DNA of 41,480 nt from an uncultured Acidobacteriota bacterium (lineage in GTDB: Bacteria; Acidobacteriota; Blastocatellia; Pyrinomonadales; Pyrinomonadaceae), in contig CALMPJ010000146.1 in NCBI GenBank assembly GCA_937871585.1, positions 1 through 41,480 of the forward strand. Reading direction: 5' to 3'. Positions 1-7,493 of the stretch are shown here, piece by piece (position 1 is the stretch's first letter; the number at the start of each line of letters is the position of its first letter). A program made the translations under genes and the position numbers. The notes beneath the pieces are model-generated. The model worked only from the letters and a program-made list of their open reading frames with translations. It ran no database searches and was not told the DNA's origin.

Positions 1-111
1 ATTTGTTGCTTTATGGAATTTTCCCATTGTAGATCGGCGAACACAACCGGTGCGAGGCTTACGGGCAGAGTCAATGTATTAGTAATGCAATACACTTTCC
101 CGCAGCAAGGC

Positions 112-258
112 CTAGTTCTCGTTCATGTCCTTTTTTAGCTGGACAATGAAGGATCTCACCGCCGTGGCTTCGTTGCTGTTGGGAAAGATGCGAAGAAATT
201 CCTCGTAAGTGGCGATCGCGTCGGCGAATTTCTTCTGGCGTTCGTAAACGAGGCCGAG
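112..258 (-). pseudogene. C-terminal fragment of a TPR-repeat protein
   Basis: The minus strand reads a typical tetratricopeptide helix pair (LGLVYERQ, then a second helix ending FLRIFPNSNEA) followed by a short tail, ending at a TAG at 112-114. The open frame continues upstream to 384, but that part is only the antisense of ftsK and has no TPR character. The gene therefore lacks its N-terminal portion, and the break falls near 240-258, where ftsK homology starts on the other strand. TPR modules usually mediate protein-protein contacts; nothing more specific can be said. I call it a fragment because no start codon or upstream TPR units exist here. Confidence 0.6.
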
Positions 259-603
259 ATCAAGAAGGTCGTCGATCACATCAAGGCTCAGGGCAAGCCC
301 GAATACGACCAGACCATCGTCAAGAGTGAAGAGGAAACCAACGACGACGGGGATCTGCCCGGACGCCGCGATCCGCTGTTTCACGACGCTCTCAAATGCG
401 TGGTTCAGGCGAAACGCGGTTCGACTTCGCTGCTACAACGCCACCTTCGCATCGGCTACGGCCGTGCCGCCGCCATCCTCGACGCCATGGTTCGCGAAGG
501 CTACATCGGCGAAATGGACGGCTCTACACGCGCAAGGCCTGTGTTGCCGAAAGCGTATGAGGATCTGCAGGATATTGCGGAAGGCGCGTTGGGCGAAGAT
601 TGA
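238..603 (+). pseudogene. ftsK: FtsK/SpoIIIE DNA translocase, C-terminal fragment (gamma domain)
   Basis: FtsK is a septal DNA pump for chromosome segregation, and its C-terminal gamma winged helix reads the KOPS polarity sequences. The frame here reads AFVNEAEIKKVVDHIKAQG, the usual end of the motor domain, then an acidic linker, then the winged helix (KRGSTSLLQRHLRIGYGRA, AAILDAMVREGYIGEMDGS, ARPVLP) and a TGA at 601-603. About 120 residues of a protein that normally has 700-900 are present. Upstream, the same frame carries no FtsK-like sequence and hits a stop at 136-138, so the motor and membrane domains are missing. The truncation coincides with the opposite-strand TPR fragment, which suggests a rearrangement or chimeric junction rather than a functional gene. 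Confidence 0.85.
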
Positions 604-609
604 TATTGC

Positions 610-636
610 CCACGAAATGCACTAAATGCACGAAAC
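610..636. repeat. Dispersed-repeat-like motif (ATGCAC direct repeat)
   Basis: The short spacer between ftsK and comEC contains CACGAAATGCAC followed by TAAATGCACGAAA, so ATGCAC occurs twice at about 10-base spacing. It resembles the arms of the inverted repeat at 30490-30534 (CCACGAATGC), so both may belong to one dispersed family. The resemblance is partial. Confidence 0.35.
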
Positions 637-685
637 TTGTCGTCCGCGGTTGCATGCGACCATAATTTCCGAATAACATCGCTCG

Positions 686-3325
686 ATGCCCGACAATGAA
701 CATCCCGCGTGGAATCGGCGGCCGATGCTGTGGTTGGCGGTTTGTTTTGCGGTTGGGATCGTTTATGCGGGATATGGGCCGTCCGTGCCGATGGCTTGGT
801 TGGTGATGGTTGTTGCGGCGTTGTCGGTGGCGGCGTATTTCTCACGCGAACATTTGGCGGCGACTTTTTTGATCTCAGCGGCGTTTGTGGCGACTGGCGC
901 GGTTGCTTACGCCACTGAACAATACGCAAATAGCTCGCCGACTCGCATTCGCACGATCTACGACAGCGGTCGCATCGAATCTCACACAAGCGTTAAGATC
1001 AGCGGTATTGTCCGTTCGAACGAATCTGCTCCCGACGCCTCGATTCTCACGATCGCATCACAAGCTATCGACACCCAAAGCGCGACGGGCAATGTTCGTG
1101 TCTATGTTCCGAAAGAACGAGCCGACGCGACGGCGATCAAGTATGGCGATTCTGTCGAAATTGCATGCGAGTTGAAACGCGAAGACGAATACCTGACGCC
1201 GGGCGTGATGCCGACTCGGGAGATGTTGGATCGCATGGGCATCGACGCGACTTGTTCGATAAACAGGGCATCGACGCTCGCGGTTCTGGCCGAAGGCTCG
1301 CGGTATTCGCCGATGGCGGAGAGTCAGGCGTGGCGAAACCGTATCATTGCATCGCTGAACGCAAATCTTAGCCCTTCAGCTGCGGGCGTGATGAACGCGA
1401 GCTTGCTCGGCAACCGTCATTACCTCGACAAACAAACCGCCGATCTCTTCCGCGAAGGCGGCACGTTCCACATTCTCGTTATCTCAGGAATGCACATCAC
1501 CATTGTCGGTGCATTGCTGATGTTTGTGATGAGACGCGCAACAAAACGGCGTTGGGTTCAGTTTGGTGTGACGGTCGGGTTCGTATGGGCTTACACTTTG
1601 GCGGTCGGAGCCGATGTGCCTGTTACGCGTGCGGCTGTTATGTTTACAGCATTTGCGTTCGCAATAGCTATCTATCGCAAGGCCGATCTGTTGAATTTGT
1701 TTGGAGCAACGTGCCTGTTGCTATTGGTTTGGCGGCCGTCCGATCTGTTCGGGCCGTCGTTTCAACTTACGATCGTCAGCGTTTTCGCGATCGTCACGAT
1801 CGCGGTTCCATTGCTCGATAAACTGCGTTCGATAGGCGAATGGACGCCTTCGAGTGAACAGCCATTTCCGCCGCGAGTCTCGATGTTGACCAAATCGTTC
1901 TGCGAGACTCTCTATTGGAATCCGACCATATGGAAGATCGATGGCAAGCGAAATATATGGTCGGCAGGCGTCCGTAAGACGGCATTCTTCGGCGGGGTTC
2001 TGGGCGGTTCAATGCAGCGAATATTGCGATACACGTTTGAGGCTGTAGTGGTTTCGCTGACTGTCCAAACCGCAATGCTACCATTGTCGGCGCTTTATTT
2101 TCACCGCATTGCGTTCTCATCGGTTATTAACAACTTGTGGGTTGGACCATTGTTAGCCGTCGAAACATGTCTGGTGATCGTCGCAGCGACGCTCGGCTCA
2201 GTCGCAGATGTGTTGGGCCGACCATTCTTTTTGGCAGCAGATGCAATAGATTCATTGATGCTTTCATTGCCGAGGTTCACTGCCTATCTATCTCCATCGA
2301 CGCGAATTCCGGATCTGTCATACGGATATGTCTTATACGTCGTTTTCGGCACGGGTGTTTTGATTCTAGCGTTCGCGGCATTGCGATGGGCACCATTCTT
2401 GAAATTGGGGCAGGTAAGGTTCAGGTTCGATCGTCTTGTTTTGCCGTCTTTGATCGCGATGGTATTGCTGGTGGTTTTGGTAGTCGTTCATCCTTTCAGC
2501 GTTCAAACACACGACAGAAAATTACACGTTAGTTTTCTCGATGTTGGGCAAGGCGATTCGATATTTATTGTGTTTCCAAATGGAAAAACGATGCTCGTCG
2601 ATGGCGGTGGACGATTCGATTACAACAAAAATAATAGTTTCGAACGCGACAGCCGCAGCATTGGCGAGAGCGTCGTTTCGGAGTTTCTGTGGTCTGAGGG
2701 ACGTTCGCGGATCGACTATGTTGTCGCGACGCACGCTGATGCAGACCATGTTCAGGGCCTCGAAGATGTTGTAAATAACTTCGATGTCGGCAATGCAATA
2801 TTTGGCAGAGCTTCGCCGACAGATACTGAACTTGATGCATTGATTTCGGCATTACAGCGACGGAATGTGCCGTTAGAAAGGCTGAGTCGCGGCGATACTT
2901 TTAATATCGGTGAAGTTCGTGTCGAGATAGTGTCGCCAGTTGGTGCCGAGGTCGCGGGTGCTGCGTCGGACAATGATCAATCGCTTGTTATGCGATTGGT
3001 TTACGGCAAACAGTCGTTCTTGTTGACCGGCGACATCGAGGCCGGCGCCGAACGCCGAATGCTCGCAAGCGGAACGATTTCCTCGACGGTTGTAAAGGCA
3101 CCGCATCACGGCAGCAAGACTTCATCGACCGCCGGGTTTGTCGCCGCCGTCAATGCCCGGTACGCCGTTGTCTCCGCCGGCCGCCGTTCCCAATTTGGCC
3201 ATCCGCACAAAGAAGTTGTTGGCCGTTGGCGAGGTGCCGGAGCTGCTCTTCTCAACACGGCAGTGAACGGGACTATCACGTTCGTTTCGGACGGCAGAAC
3301 TCTTGAGGTGAGAACGATTCGGTGA
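686..3325 (+). CDS. comEC: ComEC/Rec2-family DNA uptake channel
   Basis: Predicted inner-membrane channel that passes single-stranded DNA into the cytoplasm during natural transformation. The N-terminus has several hydrophobic segments and a soluble DUF4131-like region. The competence domain follows (GVMNASLLGNRHYLD, then FREGGTFHILVISGMHITI), with many membrane segments to about residue 600. From residue 612 there is a metallo-beta-lactamase-like domain: FLDVGQGDS, VDGGG, the metal motif HADADH at 683-688, and a late PHHGSKTSS. At 879 residues it is full length and slightly long. The ATG at 686 fits the family N-terminus but has no strong Shine-Dalgarno. It is followed by a 10-bp hairpin terminator. 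No other competence genes are adjacent. Confidence 0.93.
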   Translation: MPDNEHPAWNRRPMLWLAVCFAVGIVYAGYGPSVPMAWLVMVVAALSVAAYFSREHLAATFLISAAFVATGAVAYATEQYANSSPTRIRTIYDSGRIESHTSVKISGIVRSNESAPDASILTIASQAIDTQSATGNVRVYVPKERADATAIKYGDSVEIACELKREDEYLTPGVMPTREMLDRMGIDATCSINRASTLAVLAEGSRYSPMAESQAWRNRIIASLNANLSPSAAGVMNASLLGNRHYLDKQTADLFREGGTFHILVISGMHITIVGALLMFVMRRATKRRWVQFGVTVGFVWAYTLAVGADVPVTRAAVMFTAFAFAIAIYRKADLLNLFGATCLLLLVWRPSDLFGPSFQLTIVSVFAIVTIAVPLLDKLRSIGEWTPSSEQPFPPRVSMLTKSFCETLYWNPTIWKIDGKRNIWSAGVRKTAFFGGVLGGSMQRILRYTFEAVVVSLTVQTAMLPLSALYFHRIAFSSVINNLWVGPLLAVETCLVIVAATLGSVADVLGRPFFLAADAIDSLMLSLPRFTAYLSPSTRIPDLSYGYVLYVVFGTGVLILAFAALRWAPFLKLGQVRFRFDRLVLPSLIAMVLLVVLVVVHPFSVQTHDRKLHVSFLDVGQGDSIFIVFPNGKTMLVDGGGRFDYNKNNSFERDSRSIGESVVSEFLWSEGRSRIDYVVATHADADHVQGLEDVVNNFDVGNAIFGRASPTDTELDALISALQRRNVPLERLSRGDTFNIGEVRVEIVSPVGAEVAGAASDNDQSLVMRLVYGKQSFLLTGDIEAGAERRMLASGTISSTVVKAPHHGSKTSSTAGFVAAVNARYAVVSAGRRSQFGHPHKEVVGRWRGAGAALLNTAVNGTITFVSDGRTLEVRTIR

Positions 3326-3333
3326 GAAATGGA

Positions 3334-3363
3334 AAAGGAGCGGCAGAGTCCGCTCCTTTCTTT
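3334..3363. terminator. Bidirectional hairpin terminator between comEC and a DUF4440 lipoprotein
   Basis: A perfect 10-bp stem (AAAGGAGCGG / CCGCTCCTTT, loop CAGAGT) lies 8 bases after the comEC stop and is followed by CTTTATT. On the minus strand the arm is followed by a T-rich stretch. It probably serves the convergent gene ending at 3382 as well. Confidence 0.8.
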
Positions 3364-3381
3364 ATTGCCGTTGACGTAAGA

Positions 3382-4365
3382 TCACATCGCCGGCCATTCC
3401 TGCATAAAGGCGAGTTTCCAGGCCTCGCCTTCTTTTACATAGACGGTCATTTGATAGAGGCTGCCGAGAGGCTGGCCGTCGCATTTGCCGTCGGCGGTGC
3501 CTTTGGATGTGAGCAGCTCGACGGTCGGCGATAGTGCCGTAGCGAAACCGTCAGTGACCGAAGTTTTGGTGATGCCTTCGCATTTCATCGTATCTGTCCA
3601 ATTCTTGATCACGGCGTCTTTGCCCGACATATAGCCGCCGATCGGATCGACGAGAGCCATGTTTGACGAGACATTGTCGCCAAACCATTTCGCGTCCCTG
3701 TTCTTGAAAGCTTCCCAGCCGGCAGTGTGGCCTTTGACGAGAGCGTCGGTGTTAGGGCCGGGCTGCGGCGGATTTGCCTTTTCTTTGGAAGCAGTCTCGG
3801 CGTCTTTCTTTGGCTCTTCGGGCTTAGCAGCAGCCTTTGGAGGAGCAGGCGGCGGGTTCTTCGGATCGATGATCATCGTCTCGCCGTGATAGGCTCCTTT
3901 CCATTTGTCGCCGTCGCGCACGTAAATGCTCACGGCCCGAACAGGGCTCGGCACCTTCATCGCTTTGCCGTCCGGGCCGGTACAACTGCCGTCGTATGTG
4001 CCTTTGGACGTCATCGCGTAAGTGTCGTCGTTGATCTTGGACATTTGCGGCTCGGTCAGGTCCCACGTTTTCATCTCGCATTTGAACGTGCCGATCATTC
4101 CGAGCGTATCGCTTTTGTTCCCGCGATGTCCCATTTCGAACGAGACGAACTTGTCGGACATCATTCCCTCGAAGAAGGCTTTGTCGCCCTTGATCCAGGC
4201 TTCGGTCGCCTGTTTTTCCATCGCGAACATCGTCTCAGCCGTTGGCGCCGATGCCGCAGGTTTCGGAGCATCGGCCTTTGTCGCCGCCGGAGCCGAGTTG
4301 TTGGTGGCGGTTCCGCCGCAAGCGACCGCAAACATTGCGACCGCGAATATCATTAGACGTTTCAT
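3382..4365 (-). CDS. Lipoprotein with two tandem DUF4440/SnoaL-like domains
   Basis: Predicted exported lipoprotein of 327 residues: hydrophobic signal, lipobox cysteine C16 (FAVAC), then an Ala/Pro-rich spacer. Two NTF2-like (DUF4440-type) units follow, roughly residues 44-167 and 205-326, separated by a Lys/Pro/Glu linker. Each unit has a helix with EAW or EAF, a strand with FVSFEMG or ALVDPIGGY, and an end such as KWKGAYHGE or AWKLAFMQE. Each also has one cysteine pair (C96/C128 and C262/C295), suggesting a disulfide per domain. DUF4440 proteins bind small ligands or act in unknown pathways, so no reaction can be assigned. The ATG at 4365 has AGGAG seven bases upstream. It is a paralogue of the next gene at 4527-5519. 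Confidence 0.8.
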   Translation of the reverse strand: MKRLMIFAVAMFAVACGGTATNNSAPAATKADAPKPAASAPTAETMFAMEKQATEAWIKGDKAFFEGMMSDKFVSFEMGHRGNKSDTLGMIGTFKCEMKTWDLTEPQMSKINDDTYAMTSKGTYDGSCTGPDGKAMKVPSPVRAVSIYVRDGDKWKGAYHGETMIIDPKNPPPAPPKAAAKPEEPKKDAETASKEKANPPQPGPNTDALVKGHTAGWEAFKNRDAKWFGDNVSSNMALVDPIGGYMSGKDAVIKNWTDTMKCEGITKTSVTDGFATALSPTVELLTSKGTADGKCDGQPLGSLYQMTVYVKEGEAWKLAFMQEWPAM

Positions 4366-4479
4366 CGTAATTCTCCTGTGATAGCGACCGTTCGAGCGTC
4401 GCTAGTTGGTCAAGATGTTTGGTAAAACGCGCCAATTTAATCACCACTCGCGAATCGAGTCAAGCCGAAATACCGCGCG

Positions 4480-4503
4480 AAAAAGGCGGCTACGAGAGCC
4501 GCC
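4480..4503 (-). terminator. Hairpin terminator of the upstream DUF4440 lipoprotein gene
   Basis: On the minus strand, GGCGGCT / AGCCGCC forms a 7-bp stem with a 5-base loop, followed directly by TTTTT. It lies 24 bases after the stop at 4527, so the two lipoprotein genes are probably separate transcription units. Confidence 0.75.
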
Positions 4504-4526
4504 GTTATGTTTGACGTAGTTAAAAA

Positions 4527-5519
4527 CTATCTGGCGAACGTCTCGAAGCCGAAAGCGAGTTTCCACGTCGTGCCTTCTTGCCTGTAAACTGCCGTTTCCC
4601 AAAATGGCGCCAGTTTCTGCCCGTCGCATGTGCCGACGGCGGTGCCCTTGAATGTCAGAACCGCGACCGTCGGGCTGATGAGCGAAACGGCAGGCGTGCC
4701 GATATCGACGGACGAAACTTCGCACTTTGACCCGAGCCACGAGGCGATCACGGCGTCCTTTGAACCCTGATAGCCGCCAAATGCATCGACGAACGCGATC
4801 TCATTCGCCATTAAAGTGCCGAGCTTTGCGGCGTCGCGGGCTTTCCATGCTTCCCAAACGGAGCGTTCGAGACCGGCGATCGTATCCTTGAGCTGATCTG
4901 TGGCGACCTCGGGACGCTTTTCGTTCGGCTTGTTCGGATCGATGGACGTGGCGGGAATTGGCTTGCCTGCAGCGGGTTTTTCCGCAGGTTTCGCGGGCGG
5001 CGGCGTGAACGTCGCGGGATCGACGATTGGTGTTTCGTTGTGATACGCGGATTTCCACGCGTCGCCGCTGCGAACCCAAACGGTCGCGGCACGCAGAGGG
5101 CTCGGGAATTTCTCGCCGGAACACGAACCGTCAACGACGCTCTTATAAGTCACGACCGCCGTGTCGGCGTCGACCATCGTCATCTGAGCTTCGTCGAGCG
5201 TCCACGACTTAGCCTCGCACTGGCCCCCTGCGATGATGCGAAGTTCGTCGCCCTTGGTCCCGCGTTTGCCGCTGATGAACGAAACGAAATCGTCTGACAG
5301 CATCTGCTCGAAAACGGCAGGATCAGACTTGATAAACGCCTCATTAAGCTTTCGGTCTTGTTCGAGCAATGCCTCTTTCGATGGCGGCGGCAGTGCCGTT
5401 GTCGGAGCAGTTGGTGCCGCGGGCGAACCAGAGGGAGCCTTAGCAACCGAGTTATTCTGCGCCGGCGAGCCGCACGAGATCGTGAATGCAAATGCCAATA
5501 ATAAAGCCGCGTATTTCAT
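4527..5519 (-). CDS. Lipoprotein with two tandem DUF4440/SnoaL-like domains (paralogue)
   Basis: This is the second member of the pair, 330 residues from the ATG at 5519. I prefer that start to the longer one at 5537 because GAGG sits six bases upstream and the protein then begins with a clean lipoprotein signal (FTISC, C16). Domain layout matches the downstream paralogue: unit one about 48-168, a Pro/Ala/Lys linker, unit two about 208-330. Cysteines C101/C133 and C266/C298 fall at the same places and 32 residues apart. Shared motifs include KGTAVGTCDGQKL against KGTADGKCDGQPL, and SPTV. Function is unknown; a surface or periplasmic ligand-binding role is a guess. The pair most likely arose by tandem duplication of an already doubled domain. 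Confidence 0.8.
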   Translation of the reverse strand: MKYAALLLAFAFTISCGSPAQNNSVAKAPSGSPAAPTAPTTALPPPSKEALLEQDRKLNEAFIKSDPAVFEQMLSDDFVSFISGKRGTKGDELRIIAGGQCEAKSWTLDEAQMTMVDADTAVVTYKSVVDGSCSGEKFPSPLRAATVWVRSGDAWKSAYHNETPIVDPATFTPPPAKPAEKPAAGKPIPATSIDPNKPNEKRPEVATDQLKDTIAGLERSVWEAWKARDAAKLGTLMANEIAFVDAFGGYQGSKDAVIASWLGSKCEVSSVDIGTPAVSLISPTVAVLTFKGTAVGTCDGQKLAPFWETAVYRQEGTTWKLAFGFETFAR

Positions 5520-5601
5520 AATGATCCTCGTAAGCACAATACGCCCGAGAGGTTTCCATCACAAACCTTCCGAGCGCTCCTTAGTCGTCCTAATTGTACG
5601 T

Positions 5602-5631
5602 AGTTTAAACACTTGTACTATATATTGTCAA
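5602..5631 (-). promoter_or_regulatory. Candidate sigma-70 promoter for the 4527-5519 lipoprotein
   Basis: The minus strand has a consensus TTGACA (5631-5626) followed after 17-18 bases by TTAAAC or TAAACT. The leader to the ATG would be about 75 bases and contains a small hairpin (AGGTTT / AAACCT). Only the -35 is a strong match. Confidence 0.45.
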
Positions 5632-5665
5632 TAGAAAATGCCCTTACTTCGTGCGGGCTTCCGCA

Positions 5666-7246
5666 TCAGTGTTTGAAGTGACGGATGCCTGTGAACGCCA
5701 TGGTGATGCCATGTTCGTTTGCGGCGGCGATGGATTCGTCGTCTTTGATCGAGCCGCCTGGCTGAATAATGGCTTTGACGCCAAATCTTGCGGCCTCGTC
5801 AACGTTGTCGCGGAACGGGAAAAAGGCGTCGGAAGCAAGAGCACAGCCGCCGAGGTCGAACTCAAATCTTTCTGCACGCATTGCCGCGATACGAACAGAA
5901 TCTACACGATTCATCTGGCCCGCACCTACGCCAAGTGTCTGCACGCCGTTGGCGAAAACGATAGCGTTAGATTTGACGTGCTTGCAGACCGTCCAGGCGA
6001 GCTGCATCGCTTTTAGCTCGTCGCCGGTTGGCTGGCGTTCGGTAACGATGTTCAGTTCGTCCAGCGACAGGCGATGAACGTCGGCGTCTTGGACGAGGAA
6101 GCCGCCGGAGATCTGTTTGTACTCGATTTTGGATTCCGAATTTTGGATTTTGGATTCGTCTATTCGCAAGACTCGCAGGTTCTTTTTCGAGCGGAAGATC
6201 TCGAGAGCATCGTCGTCGTAGTCGGGAGCGATAATGACCTCGGAAAAGACCTCGATGATAGCGGCGGCGACTTCGGTATCGACCTTGCGATTGAGTGCAA
6301 CGATGCCGCCGAAAGCTGAGACCGGATCGGTTGAGAGTGCACGTTTGTAGGCTTCGAGATTTGTCGAGCCAACTCCGACGCCAGACGGATTTGTGTGCTT
6401 GATGATCGCGACCGCAGTTTCGTCAAAGTCATTGACCAACGCCCATGCCGCATCGGCATCGACATAGTTGTTGAACGACATCTCCTTGCCATGAAGCTGC
6501 TCGGCGTTGGCTATACCGTTCTCACCTATCGAAATTAAAGATGCGTCTTGATGCGGGTTTTCACCGTATCGAAGCGTTGTTGTCTTTGCCGGTTTTGCGA
6601 TCGAAGGCCCAGCGAAGCCGTATCCGAAAACACCGTCGGTTCCTGCAAGCGGAATGTTTAGATAGCTCGCAATTGCAGCGTCGTACCACGAAGTTACCTT
6701 GAACGCCGACGCTGCAAGCCGCGAACGTGTTTCCAGCGAAAGTGAACCGTCGTTAGCTGCCATTTCCGCGACGATCTCGGGATAAATTGCGACCTCTGTC
6801 ACGACGGCGACATCTCGCCAGTTCTTCGACGCCGAGCGGATCATCGCCGGGCCGCCGATGTCGATGTTTTCTACGGCTTCTTCGAGTGAAACGCCTTGTT
6901 TGACGATGGTCTGTTCGAACGGATAAAGGTTTACGACGACGAGGTCGATCGGAGTGATGCCGTGCTCCAGCATCGAGGCGACGTGATCTTCGTTATCGCG
7001 AAGAGCGAGAAACGCACCGTGAATTTTAGGATGCAGCGTTTTGACACGGCCGTCCATCATTTCGGGAAAGCCTGTTACTTCGGAAACATCTGTGACTGTG
7101 AAGCCGTTATTACGAATGTGTGCAGCAGTACCGCCGGTCGAGATTATTTCGACGCCGTGTTTGGCGAGTTCGCCGACAAACTCTAAAAGTCCCGCTTTAT
7201 CAGAAACGCTGATGAGGGCACGTTTGATCTTTCTCAATTCGGTCAT
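5666..7246 (-). CDS. purH: Bifunctional AICAR formyltransferase / IMP cyclohydrolase
   Basis: Catalyses the last two steps of IMP synthesis: formylation of AICAR with 10-formyl-THF, then ring closure. The N-terminal MGS-like cyclohydrolase domain shows ALISVSDKAGL, STGGTA, VTGFPEMMDGRVKTLHP and IHGA. The formyltransferase domain shows LRYGENPHQ, FNNYVDADAAW, IKHTNPSGVG, DPVSAFGGI and the C-terminal GGSIKDDE. At 526 residues it is full length. Residues about 364-375 are an odd Ser/Lys/Gln/Asn-rich insert encoded by a heptanucleotide repeat (see repeat entry); flanking conserved segments (LRVLRI, SGGFLVQD) are intact, so the insert is probably tolerated in a loop. No other purine genes are adjacent. 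The ATG at 7246 lies just after a hairpin with a T-run. Confidence 0.97.
   Translation of the reverse strand: MTELRKIKRALISVSDKAGLLEFVGELAKHGVEIISTGGTAAHIRNNGFTVTDVSEVTGFPEMMDGRVKTLHPKIHGAFLALRDNEDHVASMLEHGITPIDLVVVNLYPFEQTIVKQGVSLEEAVENIDIGGPAMIRSASKNWRDVAVVTEVAIYPEIVAEMAANDGSLSLETRSRLAASAFKVTSWYDAAIASYLNIPLAGTDGVFGYGFAGPSIAKPAKTTTLRYGENPHQDASLISIGENGIANAEQLHGKEMSFNNYVDADAAWALVNDFDETAVAIIKHTNPSGVGVGSTNLEAYKRALSTDPVSAFGGIVALNRKVDTEVAAAIIEVFSEVIIAPDYDDDALEIFRSKKNLRVLRIDESKIQNSESKIEYKQISGGFLVQDADVHRLSLDELNIVTERQPTGDELKAMQLAWTVCKHVKSNAIVFANGVQTLGVGAGQMNRVDSVRIAAMRAERFEFDLGGCALASDAFFPFRDNVDEAARFGVKAIIQPGGSIKDDESIAAANEHGITMAFTGIRHFKH
6124..6158. repeat. Heptanucleotide tandem repeat inside purH
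   Basis: Plus strand reads as five 7-base units: CGATTTT, GGATTCC, GAATTTT, GGATTTT, GGATTCG. A 12-base word GATTTTGGATTC occurs exactly twice, 21 bases apart (6125 and 6146). In the purH frame this gives a peptide with 7-residue periodicity (ESKIQNS, ESKIE). It resembles short tandemly repeated heptamers known from filamentous cyanobacteria in architecture, not necessarily in origin. A related heptamer array is in mfd at 37812-37846. Confidence 0.8.
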
Positions 7247-7249
7247 ATA

Positions 7250-7278
7250 AAAACAAAAAAGCGGCCAATTCAGCCGCT
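7250..7278 (-). terminator. Hairpin terminator immediately upstream of purH
   Basis: On the minus strand, AGCGGC / GCCGCT (6 bp, loop of 7) is followed by TTTTTTGTTTTT and then, within a few bases, the purH ATG. It probably ends the transcript of the small ORF at 7323-7436; it could also act as an attenuator for purH. Confidence 0.65.
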
Positions 7279-7322
7279 ATTATTCCATCCAAAACATCAA
7301 GACGCGGGTTGGCGTCCATCTA

Positions 7323-7436
7323 TTATATATCGTTTGTCTTTGGTCCAAGCCACCGACTTAGAAAAAGAACCTTCCTAAGAAAAGTAAACCGAACACCAGA
7401 ACGAGAGCGTAAATTATGACTTTGATTAGGCTCATA
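7323..7436 (-). CDS. 37-residue single-pass membrane micro-protein
   Basis: A small ORF with ATG at 7436 and TAA at 7325-7323. It has AGGA five bases upstream of the start and a hairpin/T-run terminator 45 bases after the stop, so it looks like a complete small transcription unit. The peptide is a strongly hydrophobic helix (residues 3-20, beginning MSLIKVIIYALVLVFG) followed by a basic, short cytoplasmic-type tail with RK and SRWLGPK. I do not recognise a family. It sits between purH and the divergent M61-like gene. It could be a membrane regulator or a spurious ORF; the matching RBS and terminator make it more credible. Confidence 0.5.
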   Translation of the reverse strand, partial: YEPNQSHNLRSRSGVRFTFLRKVLFLSRWLGPKTNDI

Positions 7437-7493
7437 CAATTCCTTATTCTGAATCTAGGTTCAAAATAGTCAGGTCAAGCAAAACAAGAGTCT

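Noticed and set aside
501..989. 162-residue minus-strand ORF over ftsK and comEC
   Set aside because: It is antisense to two recognised coding regions and its composition (Arg/Ser/Pro-rich) is that of a shadow frame.
3727..4356. 209-residue plus-strand ORF opposite the DUF4440 lipoprotein
   Set aside because: Arg/His/Phe-rich antisense translation; the minus-strand frame has a signal, lipobox and paralogue.
5652..5665. TGCGG / CCGCA hairpin just after purH as a terminator
   Set aside because: Only five base pairs and no T-run on the minus strand.
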